Assembly: GCA_011389655.1 (NCBI GenBank)
Contig: JAABTX010000003.1
Location: 1-64,000, forward strand
DNA length: 64,000 nucleotides
Reading direction: 5' to 3'
Source of the DNA: Thioalkalivibrio sp.
Lineage (GTDB): Bacteria; Pseudomonadota; Gammaproteobacteria; Ectothiorhodospirales; Ectothiorhodospiraceae
The notes beneath the pieces were generated by a model that saw nothing but the letters and a program-made list of their open reading frames with translations, was not told where the DNA came from and made no database searches. Positions 1 through 9,548 of this stretch are shown in pieces. Numbering within the stretch: the stretch's first letter is position 1; each line of letters begins with the position of its first letter. The position numbers and the translations under genes were made by a program.

Positions 1-717
1 TTCGCGCGCCGCGGCGTCCCGCGCCGCGACCGGCACCAGATCGAGCCCGGCGGGAAGGGCGGCCTCGAGCGCCGCCGGGGCGTCTGGTCGATCGAGCCGG
101 GCATCGATACGGTCCAGCCGGCCGACACGGTCCAGCAACAGTTGCGCAGTGGCGATGTCCGCGATCCACACCCGTGCATCGTCGCCCGCCTCCGGGGCCG
201 CAAGCACGGTCACCTCGCGTGTGCCGGCCGGAGTGATCAGCGAGACCCGATCCCCGCCTCCCTGGGTGGACTGCAGGTCCAGCCATTGCGGTGGCACCAG
301 CACGGTGCCGGGCTCGGTGAGCAGCCGCTGGATCGGTGCTGCGCCGAAGCTTGCCGCCCCCTCGCGAAACGGGGCCTCCGCCAGCGGATCGATACCGAGC
401 AGGTAGATCGTCTCGCCGGACTCCAGCCGCAGCGGTCCCTCGACGATCGGCGCAAGATCGCGCCAGCCCTGCAGCCGCAGGTCGCGGTAGTGGCCCTCGG
501 GGAATCCCTCCACCGGACCGAGCACCTGGTGGGTGGCCGCCCCGGCCACCTCGATCATCGAACGATCGAAGGCCCGTTGCGCCGACTGGTTCGCGAGGTC
601 CACGGCCAGCACGACGGCCACCGCAATGACCACGCCGAGTATCGTCAGCAGGCGTTGCAGCGGATGGCGCGTCCAGTCGCGCAGCCAGGCGCGCAACAGC
701 AGGGCGTTTCCGGTCAT
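1..717 (-). CDS. ABC transporter permease, FtsX-like (partial, runs off window start)
   Basis: Reverse-strand reading from ATG at 717: MTGNALLLRAWLRDWTRHPLQRLLTILGVVIAVAVVLAVDLANQSAQRAF..., typical FtsX/MacB-type permease N-terminus; adjacent to ABC ATPase. Confidence 0.75.
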   Translation of the reverse strand, partial: MTGNALLLRAWLRDWTRHPLQRLLTILGVVIAVAVVLAVDLANQSAQRAFDRSMIEVAGAATHQVLGPVEGFPEGHYRDLRLQGWRDLAPIVEGPLRLESGETIYLLGIDPLAEAPFREGAASFGAAPIQRLLTEPGTVLVPPQWLDLQSTQGGGDRVSLITPAGTREVTVLAAPEAGDDARVWIADIATAQLLLDRVGRLDRIDARLDRPDAPAALEAALPAGLDLVPVAARDAAARE

Positions 718-823
718 GGGTGCCTTCGGGAGCGTCGCGCCCCCTCCCCAACGCCTCCCCCGCAAGCGGGGGAGCGACCTGACCCGACTCCGCCGTCTGC
801 GGCGGAGGGGCGTGGCATCACGG

Positions 824-1525
824 TCATGCCTCGCCTCCGGCCAGCAAGCGCCCGTCGACCATGCGCAGCGTGCGATCCAGCCGCGCCGCCAGCGACTCGC
901 TGTGCGTAACCATCAGCAGCGCGGCTGCCGACTCCTGCACCTGGTCCAGCAGCAGCTGAAACACCGCGTCGCCGGTCCTCGAATCCAGGTTTCCGGTGGG
1001 TTCGTCGGCAAGGATCAGGATCGGCCGATGCACCAGTGCCCGGGCGATCGCGACCCGTTGCTGCTCGCCGCCGGAGAGCTGCTCCGGATAGCGATCCGGT
1101 TTGTCGGCCAGTCCGACCCGTTCGAGCTGCACGCCCGCCCGCGCGCGGGCCTCTGCGCCCCGGGCCGTCCCGGACAGCTCGAGCGGCAGCGCCACGTTCT
1201 CCAGGGCGGTCAGGGTGGGAATCAGGTGGAAGGCCTGAAACACGATCCCCATCCGCTGGCGGCGAAGCAGCGTCCGCTCGCGCTCGCTGAGGGCGCCCAG
1301 CTCACTGTCTGCGATCCGCACCGTGCCACCACTCGGCCGTTCGAGGCCACCGGCCAGGTGCAGCAATGTGGACTTGCCACTGCCGCTCTCGCCGACGATC
1401 GCGACCCGCTCCCCACCCGACAGGGTCAGGTCGACCGCGTTCAGGACCGTCGCGGAGCCCGCGCCGCCGCGATAGGCGAAACCGAGGGATCGGCACTCGA
1501 GGACCGTACTGGGCTGCGTTGTCAT
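824..1525 (-). CDS. ABC transporter ATP-binding protein (LolD/YbbA-like)
   Basis: Walker [12 protein letters not shown], signature [15 protein letters not shown], Walker [12 protein letters not shown]. Confidence 0.93.
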   Translation of the reverse strand: MTTQPSTVLECRSLGFAYRGGAGSATVLNAVDLTLSGGERVAIVGESGSGKSTLLHLAGGLERPSGGTVRIADSELGALSERERTLLRRQRMGIVFQAFHLIPTLTALENVALPLELSGTARGAEARARAGVQLERVGLADKPDRYPEQLSGGEQQRVAIARALVHRPILILADEPTGNLDSRTGDAVFQLLLDQVQESAAALLMVTHSESLAARLDRTLRMVDGRLLAGGEA

Positions 1526-2082
1526 TCCTCTTTCCGGGTCGACCTCTGCGGAGGGACCCCGGCGTCCGGTTTTGGTTCGGGGTTCCGGGGTGCTGCGGTT
1601 GGTCGTGGCGCGGAAGGCAGGTCCGCGGCGCTTGACCCACCCTGCCTGGAGAGGGACACCGTACTCCCCCGACCGCCTGGGTCAAGCACAACGGGGACCA
1701 CCATGCAAAACGCGACCACCCCGGAGCCACCCGGGCGCGATGCCGGGGTCATCCCGGTTTCGCCCGCAGCGGTCCTCCGTTACAATCTCGCCGCTATCCG
1801 ATGATTGGGTATCTGCCTTGAAACGCAACCGACGCAGTCGATCTAGTCAAGCCCTGCGGTAGCAGACCTCTCCTGGTTCGGTCTTCTTCTGCAGGGCACG
1901 TGGAAGTTGGGCCGGGCCTTCGTGTGATTTCCCCGCGATCTCGCTGCCTGAAGCCGCCCCGCCCCCGGTGGAGGCAAGGCCGAAGGAAGCGCTGATCGGC
2001 ACACCGTTCCCGCGCCAGACTCCGAGGGGGCGCCGCAACCGGCGCGAGCCACGTTCCGGTCGCGGCCCGGAACGGCCAGGAG

Positions 2083-3453
2083 ATGGGCATGGAACACAAC
2101 CTGGAACAGTTCGTCGTCGAGATCCAGGAGCTGCTGCGCCTGGACGATCGCGACGCGCTTCAGGAAACGCTCGACTTCATGCGCGTCCAGGACATCGCCT
2201 GGGTGCTGATGGAGCTCTCCAGCGACGATGTCCCCGCCGTGTTCAACCGCCTCCCGCCCGGGCGCAAGGCGGACGTCTTCGGCTATCTCGACCTTGAGTA
2301 CCAGGTCCGGCTGCTCGCCGCGACGCCGCGTGCCGACGCCCGCTTCCTGCTCTCGGAGATGGACACCGACGACCTCACCGCGCTGCTGCAGTCGCTGGAC
2401 GAGGACGAACTCCGCGAGTACCTGCGGCTGCTGCCCTTCCGCGCCATCCGGCGAGCCCTGAAGCAGCTCAACTACCCGGAAAACTCGGTGGGCCGGGTGA
2501 TGTCATCGGACGTGGTGGCGGTGGAACCGGACTGGAGCATCTGGCGGGCCCTGGCGTTCATTCGCCGCAATGCCGACGAGCACTCGAACAACGTGATCTT
2601 TGTGGTCGATGCGGATCGCCGGCTGCTGGCCGCCGTGCCGATCCGGCATTTCCTGCGTGGACGGCCCGTTGATCCGGTCGCGACATTGCTGCAGGACGCC
2701 TCGCCGGTGTCCGTATCGGTACTGGAGGAGCCCACCGAGGCCGCGCGCCTGATCCAGCACTACGATCTCGAGACGCTCCCGGTGGTCGGCGAGGACGGTG
2801 TGCTGCTCGGCGTCGTTACCGTCGACGACGTGGTGGACCTGCTGGAGGCCGAGTCAACCGAGGACTTTCACAAGATGGGCTCGGTCGGCAGCCTCACGCT
2901 GAGCCTGCAGACCGCGAGTCCCGTGCTGCTCTTCCGCAAGCGCGTCGGCTGGCTGCTGGTGCTGGTCGCCTTCAATACCATGGGCGGCTACGTGATCTCT
3001 CGCTACGAAGAGGCGATCGAGACGCTGGTGGCCCTGGTCTTCTTCCTGCCGCTGATCATCGCCTCCGGGGGCAATGCCGGCGCGCAGAGTTCCATGCTGA
3101 TGGTCCGCGCGATCGCGACCGGCGAGGTCACCGCCCGTGACTGGCTCAAGCTCTGGGGCAAGGAGATCGGCGTCTCCGTCGCGCTGGGCCTAACGATGGG
3201 CCTCGCCGTGTCGCTGATCGGGCTGTGGCGGGGCGGATACGAACTGGCGCTGCTGGTTGCAACCGCCATGACCCTGATCGTGGCCGCGGCCAGTGTCGTC
3301 GGCATGCTGCTGCCGATCATCCTGAGCCGGCTCAAGCTGGACCCGGCGACCGCCAGCGTGCCGCTGGTCACGTCGCTGGCGGACATCTTCGGCATCCTGA
3401 TCTATTTCACGCTGGCGGTGGGAATCTTCAACATCGCCGTGGGCGGGGTCTGA
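2083..3453 (+). CDS. mgtE: Magnesium transporter MgtE (copy 1)
   Basis: MgtE N-domain, CBS pair and TM domain with ASGGNAGAQSSMLMVRAIATGEV motif. Confidence 0.95.
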   Translation: MGMEHNLEQFVVEIQELLRLDDRDALQETLDFMRVQDIAWVLMELSSDDVPAVFNRLPPGRKADVFGYLDLEYQVRLLAATPRADARFLLSEMDTDDLTALLQSLDEDELREYLRLLPFRAIRRALKQLNYPENSVGRVMSSDVVAVEPDWSIWRALAFIRRNADEHSNNVIFVVDADRRLLAAVPIRHFLRGRPVDPVATLLQDASPVSVSVLEEPTEAARLIQHYDLETLPVVGEDGVLLGVVTVDDVVDLLEAESTEDFHKMGSVGSLTLSLQTASPVLLFRKRVGWLLVLVAFNTMGGYVISRYEEAIETLVALVFFLPLIIASGGNAGAQSSMLMVRAIATGEVTARDWLKLWGKEIGVSVALGLTMGLAVSLIGLWRGGYELALLVATAMTLIVAAASVVGMLLPIILSRLKLDPATASVPLVTSLADIFGILIYFTLAVGIFNIAVGGV

Positions 3454-3463
3454 CCTCATCACC

Positions 3464-4825
3464 ATGAACACCGTCGTCCAGGAGGACCCGACCCTCGCGG
3501 ATGTCCTGCGCGAGACGCTGGATCAGGGGGATGCCGACCGCCTGCGGGAGCTGGTGGACGCTCACGCCGGGCAGGACATCGCGCACGCGCTGACCAAACT
3601 GCCCCGCCAGCAGTGGCAACGCCTGCTCGAGCGTCTGGACCATGAGCACGCGGCTGATATCTACGCGCATCTGCCCACCGAGCAGCAGACGCTGCTGCTG
3701 GAGGAGCTCGAACACGACCAGGCGACCCGCCTGATCGGACAGCTCTCCTACGATGATGCAGCGGCGGTGCTGCATGAACTGGAGGACGAACACGCCGGCA
3801 CGATCCTGAGCGCGCTGCCCGAAGACGACCAGCGGGTGCTCAATGCGCTGCTTGCCTACCCCGAGGAGAGCGCCGGACGGATCATGACGCCGGAGTACGC
3901 GACCGTGCGGCCCGAATGGACGGTGGAAGAGGCGCTGGATCACCTCCGCGAACACAGCGACATCGCGGAGACGGTGAACACCATCTTCGCCGTCTCACCG
4001 GGGGGGCAGCTGCTGGGCTGGGCGCGACTGAAGGACCTGCTGCTGAGCCGCCCCCGCGCACGCGTCGAGACGGTCCTGCGTATGGACATCATCAGCATCG
4101 AGGCCCACGAGGACCAGGAAGAGGCGGCTCGGCGGATCAGCCACTATGACCTCGACGTGCTGCCGGTGGTCGATGAACACGGCGCAATCCTCGGGATCAT
4201 CACCGTGGACGATGTGCTCGACATCATCCGCGACGAGACCACCGAGGACTTCCATCGCATGGCGGCCGTGTCCGACCTCCCGCTCTCCATGCGCGAGGCC
4301 AGCATGCGCCTGCTTTATCGCAAGCGCGTCGGCTGGCTGGTGATCCTGGTCGCGGTGAACATCCTGTCCGGGGCCGCCATCGCCTTCTTCGAGGCGTCGA
4401 TCGAGGCCGTTGTGGCCCTGGTCTTCTTCCTCCCGATGGTCATCGCCACCGGGGGAAATGCCGGGGCCCAGGCCTCGACCCTGATGGTGCGCGCCCTGGC
4501 AACCGGCGACATCCAGATGCGGGACTGGTTGCGTCTGGGAACGAAGGAGGTCCTGGTCGCCACGGCCCTGGGATTCGCGATGGCGGCCGCCATCTGGCTC
4601 GCCGGCAACTGGCTGGGCGACTTCGCGGTCGCGAACGCCATCGCGATCGCGATGTTCCTGGTGGTGTTGTTCGGCTCGATGTTCGGGATGACGCTGCCGT
4701 TCATTCTGACCCGCCTGGAGCTGGATCCGGCAACCGCCAGCGCCCCCCTGATCACCTCGGTGGTGGACGTGATCGGGATCATCATCTACTTCGGCGTCGC
4801 GACCGCGATCCTGCAGCTCCACTAG
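3464..4825 (+). CDS. mgtE: Magnesium transporter MgtE (copy 2)
   Basis: ATGGNAGAQASTLMVRALATGDI motif, CBS domains; tandem paralogue 10 bp downstream of copy 1. Confidence 0.95.
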   Translation: MNTVVQEDPTLADVLRETLDQGDADRLRELVDAHAGQDIAHALTKLPRQQWQRLLERLDHEHAADIYAHLPTEQQTLLLEELEHDQATRLIGQLSYDDAAAVLHELEDEHAGTILSALPEDDQRVLNALLAYPEESAGRIMTPEYATVRPEWTVEEALDHLREHSDIAETVNTIFAVSPGGQLLGWARLKDLLLSRPRARVETVLRMDIISIEAHEDQEEAARRISHYDLDVLPVVDEHGAILGIITVDDVLDIIRDETTEDFHRMAAVSDLPLSMREASMRLLYRKRVGWLVILVAVNILSGAAIAFFEASIEAVVALVFFLPMVIATGGNAGAQASTLMVRALATGDIQMRDWLRLGTKEVLVATALGFAMAAAIWLAGNWLGDFAVANAIAIAMFLVVLFGSMFGMTLPFILTRLELDPATASAPLITSVVDVIGIIIYFGVATAILQLH

Positions 4826-4872
4826 CGAGCCGGCCGCGCCCGGCAGGCGGCCGTCGAAGCCTCCGCGCCCCC

Positions 4873-4897
4873 GGGGACAGATTTTGAATCTGTCCCC
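4873..4897. repeat. Dispersed palindrome GGGGACAGATT-TTG-AATCTGTCCCC
   Basis: Inverted arms read directly; same family recurs many times in the window. Confidence 0.9.
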
Positions 4898-4951
4898 TTT
4901 CGCTCCTGTCCCCGTTCGCTCCGCTGCCCCTGCAGAGAGACGGTCCTGCCC

Positions 4952-5530
4952 TCACGCACCGGCATGGTTCCAGAACGCGACGATCAGCACCCAGATGCCG
5001 ATGAATGCGAAGATCCCCGCGCTCAGCCGCTGCATCAGCCGCGCGGGGATTCTCGTGGCATAGCGGTGTCCGATCCAGATTGCGGGCGCATTGGCCACGA
5101 CCATGCCCAGCGTGCTTCCGGCGACCACCCAGGCCACGGTCTCGAAGTTGGCGGCCAGCGCCGCGGTCGCGACCTGGGTCTTGTCACCCATCTCCATCAG
5201 GAAGAACAGGACGAAGGTGGTGAAGAACGCGCCGCGCACCGAGACCGCGGGTGGACGCTCGCCCTCGTGATCGCCTTGAAGCGTCCAGGCCGCCATCGCG
5301 AGAAACCCGAGGCCGACGATCCACGCGATGACGTGGTCGGGAAGCAGGCGGGACACCCACATACCGGCGACCGCAGCCAGACCGTGATTGGCCGCCGAGG
5401 CGGCGAACACGCCCCAGAACACGGGCCAGGGTCTGCGGAAGCGGGCACTGAGCGTCAGCGTGATGAACTGCGTCTTGTCGCCGATCTCGGCGATCGCGAC
5501 CGTGAACAGTGCCAGAAGGAAGATCTCCAT
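4952..5530 (-). CDS. TMEM165/GDT1 family (UPF0016) cation (Mn/Ca) transporter
   Basis: Two E-x-G-D-K-T/Q repeats (AEIGDKTQFITL and MEMGDKTQVATAAL); start chosen at MEIFLLALFTVAIAEIGDKTQ. Confidence 0.9.
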   Translation of the reverse strand: MEIFLLALFTVAIAEIGDKTQFITLTLSARFRRPWPVFWGVFAASAANHGLAAVAGMWVSRLLPDHVIAWIVGLGFLAMAAWTLQGDHEGERPPAVSVRGAFFTTFVLFFLMEMGDKTQVATAALAANFETVAWVVAGSTLGMVVANAPAIWIGHRYATRIPARLMQRLSAGIFAFIGIWVLIVAFWNHAGA

Positions 5531-5589
5531 GGGGGCTCCCAAGGGGTCGGAGGGCGAACACCAGTGGCACCGCCGACGGCCCGACCCGG

Positions 5590-5710
5590 TCCCGACGCGG
5601 ATACCACAGGTCTCGCCAAGCCCAGCCGGGCCGCACGCGCCATGACCATCGGTCAATTGTGTTGACGCGCACTCCCGGCATCGCGCCGGGACGGCTACTC
5701 CCCTGAAGCG
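5590..5710 (-). ncRNA. yybP-ykoY manganese riboswitch
   Basis: Minus strand reads ...CAGGGGAGTAGCCGTCCCGGCGCGATGCCGGGAGTGCGCGTCAACAC...GGGCTTGGCGAGACCTGTGG; conserved GGGGAGUAGC and GCGAGACC elements directly upstream of a UPF0016 gene. Confidence 0.85.
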
Positions 5711-5725
5711 CATGCGATGTTAGGG

Positions 5726-5754
5726 GGGGCCGGCGCAGATTTCAAATCGGCCCC
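5726..5754. repeat. Degenerate member of the dispersed palindrome family (ggggccggcgcagatttcaaatcggcccc)
   Basis: Partial match to GGGGacAGATTT..AAATCtgtCCCC. Confidence 0.45.
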
Positions 5755-5825
5755 GGAGGGGGAGTTTTGCAACGCTTCGCTTGCGGCGGGACAATGGCCT
5801 TCTCACCAACGGACTTCACCAGGCC

Positions 5826-7052
5826 ATGAACGCGATTCCTGCCCGGCACCGGACCACCCCCGTACGGGTCGGCCACGTCACCGTCGGCGGGGACGCGCCG
5901 GTCGTGGTGCAGTCGATGACCAATACCGACACCGCGGATCCGGTCCGCACCGCAATCCAGGTGGCGGAACTGTCGCGTGCCGGCTCCGAGATCGTGCGCA
6001 TCACCGTGAATACCGAGGAGGCGGCCGCTGCGGTTCCGGAGATTCGCGAGCGTCTGGACGGCATGGGGCTGGACGTGCCGCTGGTCGGGGACTTTCACTT
6101 CAACGGCCACAAACTGCTGGCGAAATACCCGGCCTGCGCGGAGGCCCTGGCCAAGCTGCGCATCAATCCCGGCAACGTCGGCAGGGGCTCGAGGCGCGAC
6201 GCGCAGTTCGAGGCGATGATCGAGGTCGCCTGCCGCTACGACAAGCCGGTGCGCATTGGCGTGAACTGGGGGAGTCTCGATCAGGCGGTGCTCGCGCGCC
6301 TGCTCGACGCGAACGCCTCCCGCCCGGACCCGCTCCCGCTTGAGGACGTGACCCGCGAGGCGCTGATTGCCTCCGCGCTCGAGAGCGCCGCCCAGGCCGA
6401 GGCCATCGGCCTGCCGCACGATCGCATTGTGCTGTCGGCCAAGGTCAGCGGGGTGCAGCCGCTGATCCGCGTCTACACGGACCTGGCCGCCCGCTGCGAC
6501 TACCCGCTGCATCTCGGGCTGACCGAGGCCGGAATGGGCGTGAAGGGCATCGTCGCCTCCACCGCCGCGCTGGCGGTGCTGTTGCAGCAGGGCATTGGCG
6601 ACACCATCCGCATCTCGCTGACACCGGAACCGGGCGGTGACCGCACCCAGGAGGTCCTCGTCGCGCAGGAGATCCTGCAGAGCCTCGGTCTGCGCAGCTT
6701 CCTGCCCGCGGTGATCGCCTGCCCGGGTTGCGGCCGCACCTCGAGCGACTATTTCCAGAAACTCGCGCAGGACATCCAGGGCTTCATCCGTCACCAGATG
6801 CCGGACTGGAAGAAGCGCTATCCCGGCGTCGAGGAGATGACCGTTGCGGTGATGGGCTGTGTGGTGAACGGCCCGGGGGAGAGCCGGCACGCGAACATCG
6901 GCATCAGCCTCCCGGGCACCGGCGAGGTCCCGGTCGCACCGGTCTACGAGGATGGCGAAAAGACCGTGACCCTGAAGGGCGACCGGATCGCGGAGGAATT
7001 CCAGGCCCGCGTCGAGGCCTACATCGAACGGCGGTTCGGGCAGAGCCCATAG
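5826..7052 (+). CDS. ispG: 4-hydroxy-3-methylbut-2-en-1-yl diphosphate synthase
   Basis: [26 protein letters not shown]..., [18 protein letters not shown], all IspG hallmarks. Confidence 0.96.
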   Translation: MNAIPARHRTTPVRVGHVTVGGDAPVVVQSMTNTDTADPVRTAIQVAELSRAGSEIVRITVNTEEAAAAVPEIRERLDGMGLDVPLVGDFHFNGHKLLAKYPACAEALAKLRINPGNVGRGSRRDAQFEAMIEVACRYDKPVRIGVNWGSLDQAVLARLLDANASRPDPLPLEDVTREALIASALESAAQAEAIGLPHDRIVLSAKVSGVQPLIRVYTDLAARCDYPLHLGLTEAGMGVKGIVASTAALAVLLQQGIGDTIRISLTPEPGGDRTQEVLVAQEILQSLGLRSFLPAVIACPGCGRTSSDYFQKLAQDIQGFIRHQMPDWKKRYPGVEEMTVAVMGCVVNGPGESRHANIGISLPGTGEVPVAPVYEDGEKTVTLKGDRIAEEFQARVEAYIERRFGQSP

Positions 7053-7112
7053 GCCGAGCCGGTTCGCCGTTGGCTCGAAACACGGGCCAAACGGCCGGCC
7101 TTGCAGGATTTG

Positions 7113-7192
7113 TCCCGGCCTCGTGGGAGGCGAGCCCTCTCGGCGAGCGGGCGCCGGAGATTGTCGCCCAGGGGCTGGCCTCCTACGGCATT
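7113..7192. repeat. REP-like palindromic element (GTGGGAGGCGAGCC...GGCTGGCCTCCTAC)
   Basis: Inverted ends with imperfect internal stem; related copy at 43036-43102. Confidence 0.65.
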
Positions 7193-7197
7193 CGTCC

Positions 7198-7650
7198 CAT
7201 AGGAGCGGCCCTTGTGGGAGCGGCCTCTGGCCGCGATGGCCCTAGGCACCCACGGCAACGCCGCATCGCGGCTGGAAGCCGCTCCTACAGGCCCGGCCCT
7301 GGTGGGAGCGGCCTCTGGCCGCGACGGCCCCAGGCACCCAGAGTAACGCCGCATCGCGGCTGGAAGCCGCTCCTACAGGCCCGGCCCTGGTGGGAGCGGC
7401 CTCTGGCCGCGATGGCCCCAGGCACCCACGGCAATGCCGCATCGCGGCTGGAAGCCGCTCCTACACGCCCGGCCCTGGTGGGAGCGGCCTCTGGCCGCGA
7501 TGGCCCCAGGCACCCAGAGCAATGCCGCATCGCGGCTGGAAGCCGCTCCTACAGGCCCGGCCCTGGTGGGGCGGCCTCTGGCCGCGATGGCCCCAGGCAC
7601 CCACGGCAACGCCGCATCGCGGCTGGAAGCCGCTCCTACACGCCCCCGTG
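7198..7650. repeat. Tandem array of five 88-bp REP/BIME-like units
   Basis: GTGGGAGCGGCCTCTGGCCGCGATGGCC...GCATCGCGGCTGGAAGCCGCTCCTAC; GTGGGAG/GTGGGG starts at 7214, 7302, 7390, 7478, 7566 (88-bp period). Confidence 0.92.
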
Positions 7651-7688
7651 GGAGGCGAGCCGTCTCGGGGACCTTGGCTGTAACCGAT

Positions 7689-7717
7689 TCATCACCCCGA
7701 CGTCACACGGTTGACAA
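7689..7717 (+). promoter_or_regulatory. Candidate (weak) Pho box upstream of glycosyltransferase
   Basis: TCATCAC-CCCG-ACGTCAC-ACGG-TTGACAA, 11-bp phased but imperfect half-sites. Confidence 0.35.
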
Positions 7718-7739
7718 GCGCAGAGCGCACAGTGCACGC

Positions 7740-8945
7740 ATGAACGGTTCCATGCTGCACCTGCGACAAACGGACGTCGCCGCTTCCGGGCAGACGGCAC
7801 GTCGCCGTCGGCGGGTTACGGTCGTCACCGAGACCTGGCCACCGGAGGTCAACGGGGTGGCGATGACCATCCACCAGCTGGTCGACTGGCTGAGCCGCCG
7901 GCACGAGGTCTCGCTGATCCGCGTGCGACAGCGCGGCGGTGATCGGGGCATCACGCTCCCCGGTGTAACCACGCGGGTGATGCCGGGCGTGCCCGTGCCG
8001 CGCTACCGCGAGCTGCGCATGGGGGTTCCCTCCACCCGCGCCCTGAAGCGGCTGTGGCAACGGGAACCTCCCGACATCGTGCACGTGATCACCGAAGGCC
8101 CGCTGGGCTGGTCGGCCATCCGTGCCGCGAACGCGGCCGGAATCCCGGTGATCAGCGACTTCCACACGAATTTTCACCAGTACACCACGCACTACGGCAT
8201 GGGGCTGTTGCGACCCATCGCGCTGCACTACCTGCGCAGCCTGCACAACCGGACCCGCCTGACACTGGTTCCCACCCGGATGCTCGCAGACGATCTCGAA
8301 CGGGCGGGCTTCCGCGGCCTGGATGTGCTGGCGCGCGGCATCGACACCGAGCGGTTCAGCCCCCGCCAGCGGCAGGAGACGCTGCGGGCACACTGGGGTG
8401 CGAACCCGGACGACCCGGTCCTCCTGATGGTCAGCCGCATCGCGCCGGAGAAGAACCTGCCGCTGGCGCTGAAGGCCTTCGAGCAGGCCCGCGCACGCGC
8501 AGCCGGAGCCCGCATGGTGGTCGTCGGGGACGGCCCCGCGAGGGCCTCATTCGCCAAGGCTCACCCCGATGTGCACTTCGTCGGGATGCAGACCGGCGAG
8601 ACCCTGGCCGAACACTATGCCTCCGCCGACATCTTCGTGTTTCCGAGCCTGAGCGAGACCTTCGGCAACGTGACCCTGGAGGCAATGGCCAGCGGACTGG
8701 CTGTCGTCGCCTTTGACTACGCGGCGGCACGGGAGCATATCGCCGACGGCCGGAACGGGCGCTCGGTTCCGTGTACGGATGCGGCAGCCTTCGCGGACGT
8801 GGTCGCCGAACTTGCGGTGGACCGCCTGCAGACGAAGCGCCTCGGCAACGCCGCGCGCGAGACCGCGCTCGCAATCGACTGGGAACGGATCTGCGAGCGT
8901 TACGAGTTCTTCCTGGAGCAATGCGTGGAGGCCCCCGATGGCTGA
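7740..8945 (+). CDS. GT4 family glycosyltransferase (MgtA / diacylglycerol glycosyltransferase-like)
   Basis: VTVVTETWPPEVNGVAMTI, DIVHVITEGPLGWSAI, VSRIAPEKNLPLAL, FPSLSETFGNVTLEAMASGLAVVAFD. Confidence 0.85.
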   Translation: MNGSMLHLRQTDVAASGQTARRRRRVTVVTETWPPEVNGVAMTIHQLVDWLSRRHEVSLIRVRQRGGDRGITLPGVTTRVMPGVPVPRYRELRMGVPSTRALKRLWQREPPDIVHVITEGPLGWSAIRAANAAGIPVISDFHTNFHQYTTHYGMGLLRPIALHYLRSLHNRTRLTLVPTRMLADDLERAGFRGLDVLARGIDTERFSPRQRQETLRAHWGANPDDPVLLMVSRIAPEKNLPLALKAFEQARARAAGARMVVVGDGPARASFAKAHPDVHFVGMQTGETLAEHYASADIFVFPSLSETFGNVTLEAMASGLAVVAFDYAAAREHIADGRNGRSVPCTDAAAFADVVAELAVDRLQTKRLGNAARETALAIDWERICERYEFFLEQCVEAPDG

Positions 8946-9501
8946 ACCAATGCTTACCTCCTCCTCACCCGGGTTCGCGCGAATCCAGGCGCTGGACCTC
9001 TTCCTTTGCAGCCTGCTGAACCGGGCCAACCGACGCGAGCACGTCGGGCGCCTCTTCGCCCTGTTCAGCCGGCTGGGCGACGGCATCTTCTGGTACACGC
9101 TGATCGCGCTGCTGCCGTTCCTTCACGGTGCCGGGGCAATAACCATCAGCCTGCACATGGCGCTGACCGGCCTGGCAGCCCTGCTGATCTACAAGTGGCT
9201 GAAGGCGCGCACCAGCCGTCCGCGGCCGTTCATGGTCAGCGATGCAATCATCCGCCGCGTGCCGCCCCTGGACGAATACAGCTTTCCCTCGGGCCACACG
9301 CTGCATGCGGTGGCCTTCTCGCTGGTGCTGCTGAGCCACCTGCCCGAGTGGTTCTGGGTGGTGGTCCCCTTCAGCGTGCTGGTCGCGGCCTCGCGGCCGG
9401 TGCTCGGGCTTCACTACCCGAGCGACGTGCTGGCCGGCGCAATGATCGGTGCGCTGGTGGCGGGCAGCTCGATCGCGGCTGCCTCCCTGTTGCTGGCCTG
9501 A
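8938..9501 (+). CDS. Phosphatase PAP2 family protein
   Basis: KARTSRPRPF...YSFPSGHTLHAVAF...SRPVLGLHYPSDVLAG; start overlaps upstream glycosyltransferase stop. Confidence 0.9.
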   Translation: MAEPMLTSSSPGFARIQALDLFLCSLLNRANRREHVGRLFALFSRLGDGIFWYTLIALLPFLHGAGAITISLHMALTGLAALLIYKWLKARTSRPRPFMVSDAIIRRVPPLDEYSFPSGHTLHAVAFSLVLLSHLPEWFWVVVPFSVLVAASRPVLGLHYPSDVLAGAMIGALVAGSSIAAASLLLA

Positions 9502-9548
9502 CCGGCCCGCGACCGGCGCCGTCTTCCTGACGGCGGACCGGCCCGGGC

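Noticed and set aside
7198-7650. CRISPR array
   Set aside because: Repeats are 88-bp tandem units with internal palindromes and near-identical spacers, no cas genes
7434-7739. N-terminal extension of the GT4 ORF through the 88-bp repeats
   Set aside because: Translation of repeat DNA; ATG at 7740 with VTVVTETWPPEVNG following is a better start
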